Source: JBDSSS01 sp963764195
GTDB lineage: Bacteria > Actinomycetota > Actinomycetes > Actinomycetales > Dermatophilaceae
Reading direction: 5' to 3'
Length of the DNA: 64,000 nt
NCBI GenBank assembly: GCA_963764195.1
Contig: CAVXRG010000004.1
Location: 266,991 to 330,990 of the forward strand
Made by a program: the position numbers and the translations under genes. Of this stretch, positions 40,172-49,600 are shown in pieces. Under the pieces are notes generated by a model, which was given only the letters and a program-made list of their open reading frames with translations, had not been told where the DNA came from and searched no databases. Numbering within the stretch: the stretch's first letter is position 1; each line of letters starts with the position of its first letter.

Positions 40172-40259
40172 AACCGTGTGGAAGTGGGCACTCGACCGGT
40201 GGTGGTGACCTCCGAGGTCGAGTGCCCAGTTCCCAACCGTGTGGAAGTGGGCACTCGAC
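40125..40259. repeat. 63-bp tandem duplication carrying the GCACTCGAC repeat
   Basis: 40125-40187 and 40188-40250 are identical as far as I can compare, followed by a partial third copy (GCACTCGAC, 40251-40259). Each unit contains GGTCGAGTGCCCAGTTCCCA. No reading frame of note; the gap to mscR is otherwise empty. Confidence 0.9.
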
Positions 40260-40348
40260 GGGAGGGGTCGGGCATCCGGGCCGAGCCCCCCGGTGGCAGG
40301 GTGGACCCGGGACGGCCAGACCACGGCCGACGATCACGAGGAGTAGTC

Positions 40349-41431
40349 ATGCCGCAGACCGTCAAGGGAGTCATCGCCCGGAGCAAGGGCGCCGAGGTCG
40401 AGGTCGTCGACGTCGTCGTGCCCGACCCCGGTCCCGGTGAGGCCGTCGTCACGATTGAGACGTGCGGGGTCTGCCACACCGACCTGCACTACCGCGAGGG
40501 CGGGATCAACGACGACTACCCCTTCCTGCTCGGCCACGAAGCGGCCGGTGTCGTCGAGGCGGTCGGTGAGGGCGTCACCGAGGTGGCGCCCGGCGACTTC
40601 GTCATCCTCAACTGGCGGGCCGTCTGCGGCCAGTGCCGCGCCTGCGCCAAGGGCAAGCCGTGGTACTGCTTCAACACGGCCAACGCCACCCAGAAGATGA
40701 CCCTCACCGACGGCACCGAGCTGAGCCCCGCGCTCGGCATCGGGGCCTTCATCGAGAAGACACTCGTCGCCGCCGGCCAGTGCACCAAGGTGCCGGAGGC
40801 GGATGCCGCCGCGGTCGGGCTGCTCGGCTGCGGCGTCATGGCCGGCTTCGGGGCCGCGGTCAACACCGGCCAGGTGGGCCGTGGCGACTCGATCGCCGTC
40901 ATCGGCTGCGGCGGGGTCGGCAACGCCGCCATCGCCGGCGCCAAGGTCGCCGGGGCGACGACGATCATCGCCGTCGACATCAGCGACGCCAAGCTCGAGC
41001 AGGCCAAGCACTTCGGTGCGACCCACACCGTCAACAGCGCGAACACCGACCCCGTCGAGGCGATCCGCTCGCTCACCGGCGGCAACGGCGCCGACGTCGT
41101 CGTCGAGGCGGTGGGACGCCCGGAGACCTACAAGCAGGCCTTCTACGCCCGAGACCTCGCCGGCACCGTCGTCCTCGTCGGCGTTCCGACGCCGGACCAG
41201 GAGGTCACCCTGCCGCTCATCGACATCTTCGGCCGCGGCGGCGCCCTCAAGTCGAGCTGGTACGGCGACTGCCTCCCGAGCCGGGACTTCCCGATGCTCG
41301 TCGAGCTCTACAAGCAGGGCCGGTTCGACCTCGATGCCTTCGTCACGGAGCGGATCGGGCTCGGTGACGTCGAGGCCGCCTTCGACAAGATGCACTCCGG
41401 CGACGTCCTGCGGTCGGTGGTCGAGCTGTGA
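40349..41431 (+). CDS. mscR: S-(hydroxymethyl)mycothiol dehydrogenase
   Basis: Formaldehyde detoxification: oxidises the mycothiol-formaldehyde adduct with NAD; also an S-nitrosomycothiol reductase in mycobacteria. 360 residues, zinc alcohol dehydrogenase family. Catalytic Zn motif CGVCHTDLHYREGG and GHEAAGVVEAVGEGVTEVAP; structural Zn cysteines in CGQCRACAKGKPWYC; Rossmann motif VIGCGGVGNAAIAGAKVAGA. GAGGAG lies before ATG 40349. The MBL gene overlaps the end, as in M. tuberculosis mscR-Rv2260. Confidence 0.94.
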   Translation: MPQTVKGVIARSKGAEVEVVDVVVPDPGPGEAVVTIETCGVCHTDLHYREGGINDDYPFLLGHEAAGVVEAVGEGVTEVAPGDFVILNWRAVCGQCRACAKGKPWYCFNTANATQKMTLTDGTELSPALGIGAFIEKTLVAAGQCTKVPEADAAAVGLLGCGVMAGFGAAVNTGQVGRGDSIAVIGCGGVGNAAIAGAKVAGATTIIAVDISDAKLEQAKHFGATHTVNSANTDPVEAIRSLTGGNGADVVVEAVGRPETYKQAFYARDLAGTVVLVGVPTPDQEVTLPLIDIFGRGGALKSSWYGDCLPSRDFPMLVELYKQGRFDLDAFVTERIGLGDVEAAFDKMHSGDVLRSVVEL

Positions 41432-42096
41432 GCGAGGCCCCCGAGACGCGCCACACCTCGCCCGGCGGGGTCCGCGTCGACCACACGACGACGAGCGGCA
41501 CCTTCAGCCTCGACGGCGGCACGTGGGACGTGACCAACAACGTCTGGGTGGTGGGCGACGACCACGAGTGCGTCGTCATCGACGCCCCGCACGAGGCGGC
41601 GCCGATCCTCGAGGCGGTCGGGGACCGCACGGTCACCGCGATCCTGCTCACGCACGCCCACGACGACCACGTCACCGTGGTGCCCGAGCTGCTGGCCGAC
41701 CACCCCGACGCCGTCGTCGCGCTGCACCCCGCCGACCGGGTGCTCTGGGACCAGACGCACCCCGACCTCGCGCCCACCCGTGACCTCGCGGACGGTGACG
41801 TCATCCGGGTCGGCGACGTCGACCTCACCGTGCTGCACACCCCCGGCCACGCGCCGGGTGCCTGCTGCTTCCACGCGCCCGCGCTGGGGGTGGTCTTCTC
41901 CGGCGACACCCTCTTCGCCGGCGGTCCGGGCGCGACCGGTCGGTCCTACTCCGACTTCGGCACGATCATCACCTCGATCAAGGACACCGTCCTGACGCTG
42001 CCCGGCGCGACCGTCGTGCACACCGGTCACGGCGACTCGACGACCGTGGCCGACGAGTCGCCCCACCTCGAGGAGTGGATCGCCCGCGGCCACTGA
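41428..42096 (+). CDS. MBL-fold hydrolase paired with mycothiol dehydrogenase
   Basis: 222 residues. Metal motif LLTHAHDDHVTVVPELL, later HTPGHAPGACCFHAP, SGDTLFAGGPGATGRSYSDF, and HTGHGDSTTVADE, all as in glyoxalase II-like enzymes. Overlap of 4 bases (GTGA) with the dehydrogenase implies a joint pathway; hydrolysis of S-formylmycothiol to formate and mycothiol is the reasonable inference. 14-bp terminator follows. Confidence 0.9.
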   Translation: MSEAPETRHTSPGGVRVDHTTTSGTFSLDGGTWDVTNNVWVVGDDHECVVIDAPHEAAPILEAVGDRTVTAILLTHAHDDHVTVVPELLADHPDAVVALHPADRVLWDQTHPDLAPTRDLADGDVIRVGDVDLTVLHTPGHAPGACCFHAPALGVVFSGDTLFAGGPGATGRSYSDFGTIITSIKDTVLTLPGATVVHTGHGDSTTVADESPHLEEWIARGH

Positions 42097-42109
42097 GCCA
42101 CGGACGCAC

Positions 42110-42151
42110 GGTGTCGTATGCCGCCCACCCCACTGGACGGCATACGACACC
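42110..42151 (+). terminator. 14-bp hairpin made from an inverted GTATGCCG pair
   Basis: GGTGTCGTATGCCG (42110-42123) and CGGCATACGACACC (42138-42151) pair perfectly around a 14-base loop, just after the MBL-hydrolase stop. Both arms contain the over-represented octamer of this genome. A single arm of the GTGCCCACTCGAC repeat family follows at 42162-42182. Confidence 0.85.
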
Positions 42152-42161
42152 ACGGCGCGTT

Positions 42162-42182
42162 GGGGCAAAGTGCCCACTCGAC
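42162..42182. repeat. Single arm of the GTGCCCACTCGAC repeat
   Basis: GGGGCAAAGTGCCCACTCGA plus C resembles the 3' arm of the hairpin at 33721-33741. No matching partner arm is found next to it. Confidence 0.7.
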
Positions 42183-42237
42183 TGCTGGTGCGGTCGGTCG
42201 GCGCCCGCGGGTGGTCGGACCGGTTGGCGTGCGCCGA

Positions 42238-42243
42238 TAGACT
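42238..42243 (+). promoter_or_regulatory. -10 element TAGACT, leaderless start of cysS
   Basis: TAGACT, seven bases (TGTGCGG), GTG 42251. Confidence 0.5.
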
Positions 42244-42250
42244 TGTGCGG

Positions 42251-43699
42251 GTGAGCCTACGACTGTTCGACACCGCTACCCGGGAGGAGCGCGACTTCAC
42301 GCCGCGCGAGACGGGCAAGGTCGGCATCTACATCTGTGGCCTCACGACGCAGGGCGCGCCCCACATCGGGCACGTCCGTTTTGCCGTGGCCTTCGACGTG
42401 CTGCGCCGCTGGCTCGAGGTGGGCCACGGCTACGACGTGACGCTCGTGCGCAACGTCACCGACATCGACGACAAGGTGCTGCGCAAGGCAGCCGAGTCCG
42501 GTGAGGACTGGTTCGCCCTCACCTACCGCAACGAACGGCTCACCTCCGACGCGCTCGACGCGCTCGGGGTGCTGCCCGCGACCTACGAGCCGCGCGCGAC
42601 CGGGCACGTGCCCGACATGGTCTCCCTGATGGAGACGCTCATCGAGAAGGGGCACGCCTACGTCGCCCCCGACGAGAGCGGCGACGTCTACTTCGACGTC
42701 CGGTCCTGGCCGGACTACGGCTCGCTCACCGGCCAGTCGCTCGACGACATGGCGGGCGCCGACGATGCCGACCCGCGCGGCAAGCGCGACCCCCACGACT
42801 TCGCCCTCTGGAAGGGGCGCAAGCCGGAGGAGCCGCAGAGCGCCTCGTGGCCGACCCCCTTCGGACCCGGCCGGCCCGGCTGGCACCTCGAGTGCTCGGC
42901 GATGGCCCGGCGCTGGCTCGGGGACGAGTTCGACATCCACGGCGGCGGCATCGACCTGCGCTTCCCGCACCACGAGAACGAGCAGGCGCAGTCTCGCGCC
43001 GCCGGGCTGGGATTCGCCCGCTACTGGCTGCACAACGGCTGGGTGACGGTCCGCGGCGAGAAGATGGGCAAGTCGCTCGGCAACGCCCTCGAGGTGCACG
43101 AGCTGCTGCGCACGACGCGACCCCTCGTCCTGCGCTACTTCCTCACCGCCGCGCACTACCGCTCGATGATCGAGTACCACCCCGGCTCCCTCGAGGAGGC
43201 CGGTGCCGCCGTCGAGCGGATCGAGGGCTTCCTCGAGCGGGCGGGCCGGTTCGGCGCGATCGCGACGCCGGGCGCTGCCGACGCCGCGGGCCTGCCCGAG
43301 GAGTTCGTCCGCTCGATGGACGACGACCTCGGGGTGAGTGGGGCGCTCGCGGTCGTCCACGACACCGTGCGGGCGGGCAACACCTCCCTCGACGAGGACG
43401 ACGACGAGGCGGCCCTCGCCTCGGCCTCGGCCGTCGTCGCGATGACCGAGATCCTCGGCATCAACCCGCTGGCCGAGCACTGGAACGGCACGACCGACGC
43501 CGGTGCGGGCGAGGCGGAGACGGCCCTCGGCCGGCTCGTCTCGGTGCAGCTCGACGCCCGTCAGGCCGCCCGGCAGGAGCGTGACTTCGCGCGGGCCGAC
43601 GCCATCCGCGACGACCTGGCAGCGGCCGGGATCGTCATCACCGACACCCCTTCGGGGGCGCAGTGGGCACTCGCCCGCACCGACCACGTGAAGGGCTGA
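42251..43699 (+). CDS. cysS: Cysteinyl-tRNA synthetase
   Basis: 482 residues, class I synthetase. HIGH motif in ICGLTTQGAPHIGHVRFAVA (the first zinc Cys included), zinc Cys/His in GWHLECSAMARRWLGDEFDI and HHENEQAQSRAAG, and the KMSKS-like motif GEKMGKSLGNALEVHELLRT. It is CysS and not the mycothiol ligase MshC, as shown by length, the anticodon-binding C-terminus and synteny with ispF and rlmB (Rv3580c region). Only a slight change from the usual CGPTVYD to CGLTTQG is noted. Confidence 0.96.
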   Translation: MSLRLFDTATREERDFTPRETGKVGIYICGLTTQGAPHIGHVRFAVAFDVLRRWLEVGHGYDVTLVRNVTDIDDKVLRKAAESGEDWFALTYRNERLTSDALDALGVLPATYEPRATGHVPDMVSLMETLIEKGHAYVAPDESGDVYFDVRSWPDYGSLTGQSLDDMAGADDADPRGKRDPHDFALWKGRKPEEPQSASWPTPFGPGRPGWHLECSAMARRWLGDEFDIHGGGIDLRFPHHENEQAQSRAAGLGFARYWLHNGWVTVRGEKMGKSLGNALEVHELLRTTRPLVLRYFLTAAHYRSMIEYHPGSLEEAGAAVERIEGFLERAGRFGAIATPGAADAAGLPEEFVRSMDDDLGVSGALAVVHDTVRAGNTSLDEDDDEAALASASAVVAMTEILGINPLAEHWNGTTDAGAGEAETALGRLVSVQLDARQAARQERDFARADAIRDDLAAAGIVITDTPSGAQWALARTDHVKG

Positions 43700-43700
43700 C

Positions 43701-44666
43701 ATGCCAGGGAACTCGCAGCGACGGGGAGCCGTCCGCAAGAGCAGCAAGGGCGCGACCGTCGGCTCCGGCGGGCAGCGCAAGCGCGGCCTCGAGGGTCGGG
43801 GCCCGACACCCAAGGCGTCGGAGCGGGAGTACCACGCCGCGCACAAGAGGGCCAAGGGCGCCGACAAGCGCCAAGGCTCCTCGACCGGTCAGGGCCGCGG
43901 CCCCGTGCGGTCCTCCCGCAAGCCGAAGGGCGCGAGCGAGATCGTCGCGGGTCGCAACTCCGTCCTCGAGGCGCTCCGCGCCGACATCCCCGTGTCGACG
44001 ATGTATCTGGCGACGCGGATCGACACCGACGACCGGGTCCGCGAGGCGCTGAAGATCGCCACCAGCCGCGGTCTCGCCATCCTCGAGACGCCCCGAGGGG
44101 AGCTCGACCGGATCACCGACGGCGCGGTCCACCAGGGCATGGCCCTGCAGGTCCCGCCCTACGAGTACGCGCACCCCAACGACCTCATCGACCCCGAGAT
44201 GCCCGGTATCCCGCTCGTCGTCGCGCTCGACGGGATCACCGACCCGCGCAACCTCGGGGCGATCATCCGCTCCGTCGCGGCCTTCGGTGGCCACGGGGTC
44301 GTCGTGCCGGAGCGCCGGTCCGTCGGACTGACCGCATCGGCGTGGAAGACGTCGGCAGGCGCCGCGGCGCGTGTTCCCGTCGCCCGGGCGAGCAACCTCA
44401 CCCGTGCCCTCGAGGAGTTCAAGAAGGCAGGCTTCTTCATCCTCGGTCTCGACATGGAGGGCGACGTCGAGCTGCCCGACCTCGCGCTCGCGTCCGAGCC
44501 GCTCGTCATCGTCACCGGCTCGGAGGGCAAGGGCCTGTCCCGGCTCGTCCGCGAGACGTGCGACCAGATCGTCTCGATCCCGATGGGGTCGGCGGTCGAG
44601 TCGCTCAATGCGGGCCTCGCGACCGGCATCACCCTCTACGAGATCGCTCGCCAGCGCCGGCGCTGA
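43701..44666 (+). CDS. rlmB: 23S rRNA (guanosine-2'-O-)-methyltransferase RlmB, SpoU family
   Basis: 321 residues. The first 75 residues are a basic Lys/Arg/Gly-rich extension (MPGNSQRRGAVRKSSKGATV), probably RNA-binding. Substrate domain ASEIVAGRNSVLEALRADIP; SPOUT knot motifs LDGITDPRNLGAIIRSVAAF, VIVTGSEGKGLSRLVRETCD and IPMGSAVESLNAGLATGITL. It methylates G2251-equivalent of 23S rRNA. ATG 43701 is just after the cysS stop (overlap-free by 1 base), so they are an operon. Confidence 0.95.
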   Translation: MPGNSQRRGAVRKSSKGATVGSGGQRKRGLEGRGPTPKASEREYHAAHKRAKGADKRQGSSTGQGRGPVRSSRKPKGASEIVAGRNSVLEALRADIPVSTMYLATRIDTDDRVREALKIATSRGLAILETPRGELDRITDGAVHQGMALQVPPYEYAHPNDLIDPEMPGIPLVVALDGITDPRNLGAIIRSVAAFGGHGVVVPERRSVGLTASAWKTSAGAAARVPVARASNLTRALEEFKKAGFFILGLDMEGDVELPDLALASEPLVIVTGSEGKGLSRLVRETCDQIVSIPMGSAVESLNAGLATGITLYEIARQRRR

Positions 44667-44758
44667 CTGCCGGCTGGGAACTCTCGGACGCTCCCAACGG
44701 TTCACCTGACGGGTCGCTACCCTCGAGACGACCTCCACCCTGCAGCAAAGGATCCAAC

Positions 44759-45610
44759 GTGGCGAAGAGTGACCGCGCGGCCGTGACGGCCCGCGCAGCC
44801 CAGATGCGTGCCGAGGCGGCCCGCAAGGAGCGCCAGCGCACCCAGCTCATCGCGGCGGTCGTGGGCGTCGTCGTGATCATCATCGCGGTCGTCGTCGGCA
44901 CGGTCATCGCCAACCGGCCCAAGGCGGCGCCCGCAGCGACCGGCTCGAGCGCGGCGCTGGCCAAGCTCGTCTCGATCCCGCAGGCGACGCTCGACGCAGC
45001 GCCCGCGCCCAACCCGAGCCAGGCCCCCGCCAAGCTCGAAGGCGGGCAGGCGCTCAAGGACGGCACGAAGACGAAGGTGCTCTACGTCGGCGCCGAGTAC
45101 TGCCCGTTCTGCGCCGTCGAGCGCTGGCCCCTCATCGCGGCGCTCTCGCGCTTCGGAACCTTCTCCGGCCTCACCCCGACCACGAGCAGCTCGAACGACG
45201 CCCACCCGGACACCCCGACCTTCTCCTTCAAGGACTCGACCTACACGAGCGACTACGTGTCCTTCGACGCGGTGGAGACCCAGGACCGCGAGGGCCAGCC
45301 GCTCCAGCCGCTCGAGGGCGAGACCGCGACGCTCTTCAAGAAGTTCAACCCCGGTGGCGGCATCCCGTGGATCGACTACGGCGGCACGCACGCCACGAAC
45401 GGCGCCACCGTCGACGCGAACGCCTACGACGGCAAGACCTACGACCAGATCATGGCGGGCATCCTCGACAGCTCGAGTGACCTCGGCAAGACGGTCCAGC
45501 CCGCCATCAACATGATCACCGCCCAGATCTGCGACCAGACCAACGGGCAGCCGAGCAACGTGTGCACGAGCCAGGGCGTCCTGGCCGCCTCGGTGCTGCT
45601 CAAGAAGTGA
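44759..45610 (+). CDS. Membrane-anchored thioredoxin-like protein (DUF929)
   Basis: 283 residues. N-terminal basic helix, one membrane segment (about 33-54: VVGVVVIIIAVVVGTVIA), then an extracytoplasmic thioredoxin-like DUF929 domain. The redox motif is CPFC in LYVGAEYCPFCAVERWPLIA. Two more Cys near the end (QICDQTNGQPSNVC). Probable role: disulfide oxidation or isomerisation of exported proteins, re-oxidised by the VKOR protein encoded directly downstream (TGATG overlap). GTG 44759 follows AAAGGA. Confidence 0.9.
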   Translation: MAKSDRAAVTARAAQMRAEAARKERQRTQLIAAVVGVVVIIIAVVVGTVIANRPKAAPAATGSSAALAKLVSIPQATLDAAPAPNPSQAPAKLEGGQALKDGTKTKVLYVGAEYCPFCAVERWPLIAALSRFGTFSGLTPTTSSSNDAHPDTPTFSFKDSTYTSDYVSFDAVETQDREGQPLQPLEGETATLFKKFNPGGGIPWIDYGGTHATNGATVDANAYDGKTYDQIMAGILDSSSDLGKTVQPAINMITAQICDQTNGQPSNVCTSQGVLAASVLLKK

Positions 45611-46101
45611 TGACGGTCCAGCAGCGGCGGCGGCCGGCGTGGCTCGCCCCGGTCACCGCCGTCCTGTCGGTGGCCGGACTGCTCGTCTCGGTCTACCTCT
45701 CCTTCGAGCACCTCACCGACAACGCCACCCTCGCGTGCACCATCGGTGGCCTCGTCGACTGCGCCAAGGTGACGACGAGCGCGTGGAGCACCTTCCTCGG
45801 TATCCCGGTGGCCTACCTCGGCCTGGTCTTCTTCGTCGTCACCCTCGGCCTCTGCCTCCCCGCGGTCTGGCGTCGCGGGGAGGGCTGGCTCGACATGGCC
45901 CGGCTCGGGTGGCTCACGGTCGGCCTGGGGATGGCCCTCTACCTCGTCTGGGCCGAGCTCTACCGGATCCACGCCATCTGTCTCTGGTGCACGGCCGTCC
46001 ACGTGCTGACGTTCGTGCTGTGGATCCTCGTCGTCTTCGGCCAGATCCTGTCCGGCCCGCCGACGGTCCACCGGGACCGGGCGGAGATGCACCATGTCTG
46101 A
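45610..46101 (+). CDS. Vitamin K epoxide reductase (VKOR) family protein
   Basis: 163 residues, four membrane helices. Active-site CxxC is CLWC in RIHAICLWCTAVHVLTFVLW; the loop cysteine pair is ACTIGGLVDCAKV. In actinobacteria VKOR replaces DsbB, passing electrons from DsbA-like proteins to menaquinone. ATG 45610 overlaps the upstream stop by one base. Together with the DUF929 protein this is a compact disulfide-forming unit. Confidence 0.94.
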   Translation: MTVQQRRRPAWLAPVTAVLSVAGLLVSVYLSFEHLTDNATLACTIGGLVDCAKVTTSAWSTFLGIPVAYLGLVFFVVTLGLCLPAVWRRGEGWLDMARLGWLTVGLGMALYLVWAELYRIHAICLWCTAVHVLTFVLWILVVFGQILSGPPTVHRDRAEMHHV

Positions 46102-46142
46102 TGGACGCGGATCCGGGACGGTCCGTCCGTGGAGCGGGTCCG

Positions 46143-47387
46143 TCAGTCCGTCCAGCTGATGACGGGCATCTCCTCGGTGTCGACCCCGAGGACGGACTTC
46201 TCCTCGGGCTTGGCCGGCAGCACCGTCGCGAGGTAGTCCTGCAGGGCCTCCTCGATCGGGGTGTCCCGGCCGGCCCGCTCACTCATGTACCACCGGTGCT
46301 CGAGCACCTCGTGGAAGAGCTCGGCCGGCTCGAGCCGCGTCTTGAGCTCGCGGGGCACGGCCCTCGTCACGGGCTCGTACACCCGGGCGAGCCAGTCGTG
46401 CGACACGATCTCCTCGTCCTCACCCTGTCGGTCGGCGGCAGCCGCGTATGCGTCGAGGTCGTTGAGCAGGCGACGGGCCTGGTTCTCGCCGACGTCGAGG
46501 CCGGTCAGGCGCAGCAGCCGACGGGAGTGGTGGCCGGCGTCGACGACCTTCGGGGTGATCTGCAGCTCGGTGCCGCCGATGTCCGTCGTGATCGACAGCT
46601 CGTCGACGTCGAAGCCGAGCTCGTTGAGCTGGCGGATCCGCTCGTCGACCCGCCACCGGTCGCCGACCTCGTAGCGCTGCGTGCCCGTGAGGGCGTCCCA
46701 GAGGGTGTGGTAGCGCTCGATGATCGACGCGGCGACCTCGAACGGGTCGGCGGTCTCCTCGAGGAAGCCGCCGGCGTCGAGGTCCATCAGCTCGCCGGCG
46801 ATGTTGACCTGGGCGATGTCGAGGTCGTGCTCGCGCTGCCCGTCGGACAGGCGCGGGTGCAGCTCGCCGGTCTCGGCGTCGACGAGGTAGGCGGCGAAGG
46901 CGCCGGCATCACGTCGGAAGAGCGTGTTGGACAGTGAGACGTCCCCCCACCAGAAGCCGTCGAGGTGCAGGCGCACGAGCAGCACCGCGAGGGCGTCCAT
47001 GAGTCGCACGGACGTGTCGGGGCGCAGGCTCTGGCTGAACAGCGCTCGGTAGGGCAAGGAGAACTGGAGGTGGCGGGTGATGAGGCAGGCGTCGAGCGGG
47101 TTGCCTTCGCTGTCGGTCCGCCCCCGGACGACCCCGAACGGCTCGACCGAGGGCACCCCGAGGCGACGCAGGTTGCGCAGCATCGCGTACTCGCGCTCGG
47201 CGAGGTCGACCTTGATCTCCTTGACGGCCAGGACCCGCGGCCCGAGCTTGACGAAGCGCACGACGTGGCGCGAGATGCCGCGGGGGAGTGCCGCGAGGGT
47301 GCTCTCGGGCCAGTCCTCGAGCGGGGTCGACCAGGGCAGGTCGAGCAGGGCCGGGTCGGGGCGGGCGGTCGTGATGTCCAGCGTCAC
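46143..47387 (-). CDS. DUF4032 protein with kinase-like N-terminal fold
   Basis: 414 residues. N-terminal half resembles lipopolysaccharide kinases: LAVKEIKVDLAEREYAMLRN (Lys), VLLVRLHLDGFWWGDVSLSN (GDVSLSNTLF catalytic loop), AYLVDAETGELHPRLSDGQR (D-A-E in place of DFG). The C-terminal DUF4032 domain has YEPVTRAVPRELKTRLEPAE and EHRWYMSERAGRDT. Function unknown. GTG 47387 overlaps the stop of the upstream Pr6Pr gene by 4 bases. Confidence 0.88.
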   Translation of the reverse strand: MTLDITTARPDPALLDLPWSTPLEDWPESTLAALPRGISRHVVRFVKLGPRVLAVKEIKVDLAEREYAMLRNLRRLGVPSVEPFGVVRGRTDSEGNPLDACLITRHLQFSLPYRALFSQSLRPDTSVRLMDALAVLLVRLHLDGFWWGDVSLSNTLFRRDAGAFAAYLVDAETGELHPRLSDGQREHDLDIAQVNIAGELMDLDAGGFLEETADPFEVAASIIERYHTLWDALTGTQRYEVGDRWRVDERIRQLNELGFDVDELSITTDIGGTELQITPKVVDAGHHSRRLLRLTGLDVGENQARRLLNDLDAYAAAADRQGEDEEIVSHDWLARVYEPVTRAVPRELKTRLEPAELFHEVLEHRWYMSERAGRDTPIEEALQDYLATVLPAKPEEKSVLGVDTEEMPVISWTD

Positions 47388-48043
47388 GGGCTCATCGTGG
47401 CACGGTTGCGCGGCAGGCGTCGATCCGCCCAGAGCGCAAGCGCGGCGAGCGCGACGACGACGAGGGCGATGACGACGCAGTTGACGAGCACCTGTGCGGT
47501 CCCGAGGACGCCGACGTCGAGGAACGGGTAGGGATACCACTCGACGACCGGGCCGAGGGCGAGGGTGGCCACCAGCCAGAGGACCGGCCAGACCAGGGTG
47601 AGCGGCACGTCGCTGCGGCGCACCCGGTCACGGGGCCCGAAGGCGACCCAGCCGACGAGGGTGAGCACCGGCACCGCGATGTGGAGCAGCCGGTCGCAGA
47701 TCAGGTTGAGCGTCGAGTAGGTCGGGGACGGTGGCAGGGCGATCGCCGCGACGATCCCCGTCACCGTGATGCCGACCAGTGACGCGAGCCGCAGCACGCG
47801 AAAGACCGTGCCGTCCGTGCGGTCCCGGAGGATGAAGACCATCGCGACGGCGACGAGGAAGTTCGACTGGATGGTGAAGTAGCAGAAGTAGCGGCGGACC
47901 CGCTCGAGGTCGGATACCGGGGACGTCGCGCCGTCGAGGACGTTCTGCCCGGAGATGATCAGGGCGAGCTGGAGCACGAGGGCGACCGCGGCCACGGCGA
48001 GCGTGACGAGGTGCCAGGGCCGTGTGATGACTGTTCTCGTCAC
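47384..48043 (-). CDS. Pr6Pr family membrane protein
   Basis: 219 residues with six predicted membrane helices. Family features: RRYFCYFTIQSNFLVAVAMV near residue 50, DRLLHIAVPVLTLVGWVAFG and EWYPYPFLDV near 170. Related to FAR-17a/androgen-induced-type six-helix proteins; no known function. GTG 48043 has TAGGCT 7 bases upstream. Confidence 0.88.
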   Translation of the reverse strand: MTRTVITRPWHLVTLAVAAVALVLQLALIISGQNVLDGATSPVSDLERVRRYFCYFTIQSNFLVAVAMVFILRDRTDGTVFRVLRLASLVGITVTGIVAAIALPPSPTYSTLNLICDRLLHIAVPVLTLVGWVAFGPRDRVRRSDVPLTLVWPVLWLVATLALGPVVEWYPYPFLDVGVLGTAQVLVNCVVIALVVVALAALALWADRRLPRNRATMSP

Positions 48044-48050
48044 AGCGGTG

Positions 48051-48056
48051 AGCCTA
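48051..48056 (-). promoter_or_regulatory. -10 element TAGGCT, leaderless start of Pr6Pr gene
   Basis: TAGGCT, seven bases (CACCGCT), GTG 48043 on the minus strand. Confidence 0.5.
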
Positions 48057-48161
48057 GGCGTGGTCTGTCCCGGGCGCTAGGAGCAACCCGAGCACCCGAG
48101 CACGGAAGACCCCGACGGACGCAGGAGGACACCGAAGGGCACCGAAGGGCACCGAACGACG

Positions 48162-48195
48162 CTGGGCCGACACCCCGGTTGGGGTGCCGGCCCAG
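48162..48195 (-). terminator. Terminator after msiK
   Basis: CTGGGCCGACACCCC (48162-48176) pairs with GGGGTGCCGGCCCAG (48181-48195) with a single mismatch and a GGTT loop, 26 bases past the msiK stop. A CACCGAAGGG direct repeat (two and a half copies, 48129-48155) lies beside it, and a GTATGCCG-family octamer at 48196. Confidence 0.85.
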
Positions 48196-48220
48196 CGGCA
48201 TACATGGTCGGACGAGGGGG

Positions 48221-49324
<1,104 letters not shown>

Positions 49325-49499
49325 GGCTTCTTTGCCTTCCTTCACCGGCAGGAACGTGCCGGACGGTCCGTTGTAAAGGGCATGCCCCCCGAGCGGGGGA
49401 CAGGGCCATCATGGCCGAGGGTGGGCCCGGCTGGCCACCCCCCGTCTCGGCCGTGGAGACTCCCGTGGAGACTCTAGGGAGGATCGATGCGCGTTCGTT

Positions 49500-49546
49500 G
49501 CAAGAAGTTTCTGCAAGATGGCTGGATCTTGCAGGCATCTTCTTGC
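49500..49546. promoter_or_regulatory. Nested palindromic operator between msiK and malE
   Basis: Inner perfect inverted repeat CTGCAAGAT-6-ATCTTGCAG (49511-49534) and outer GCAAGAAG (49500-49507) with CTTCTTGC (49539-49546), almost sharing one symmetry axis near 49523. The CTTGCAG heptamer recalls maltose-regulon operators of Streptomyces. Likely binding site of the LacI-family regulator at the end of the operon. The remaining 49325-49497 has no gene. Confidence 0.7.
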
Positions 49547-49600
49547 TACATTTCGGCCCACCGGTGGCGGCGTGTGCCACCTGGCTTCAAAGGAGAAGAC

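Noticed and set aside
40125..40259. CRISPR-like repeats
   Set aside because: The units are contiguous 63-bp tandem copies without variable spacers, and no cas genes are in the window.
42251..43699. Mycothiol ligase MshC
   Set aside because: Considered because mycothiol genes are present, but the length, KMGKS motif context, C-terminal anticodon domain and the ispF/rlmB neighbourhood identify cysS.
44695..44720. PHO box before the DUF929 gene (GGTTCACCTGACGGG)
   Set aside because: Only one half-site; the second repeat at 11-base spacing is missing.
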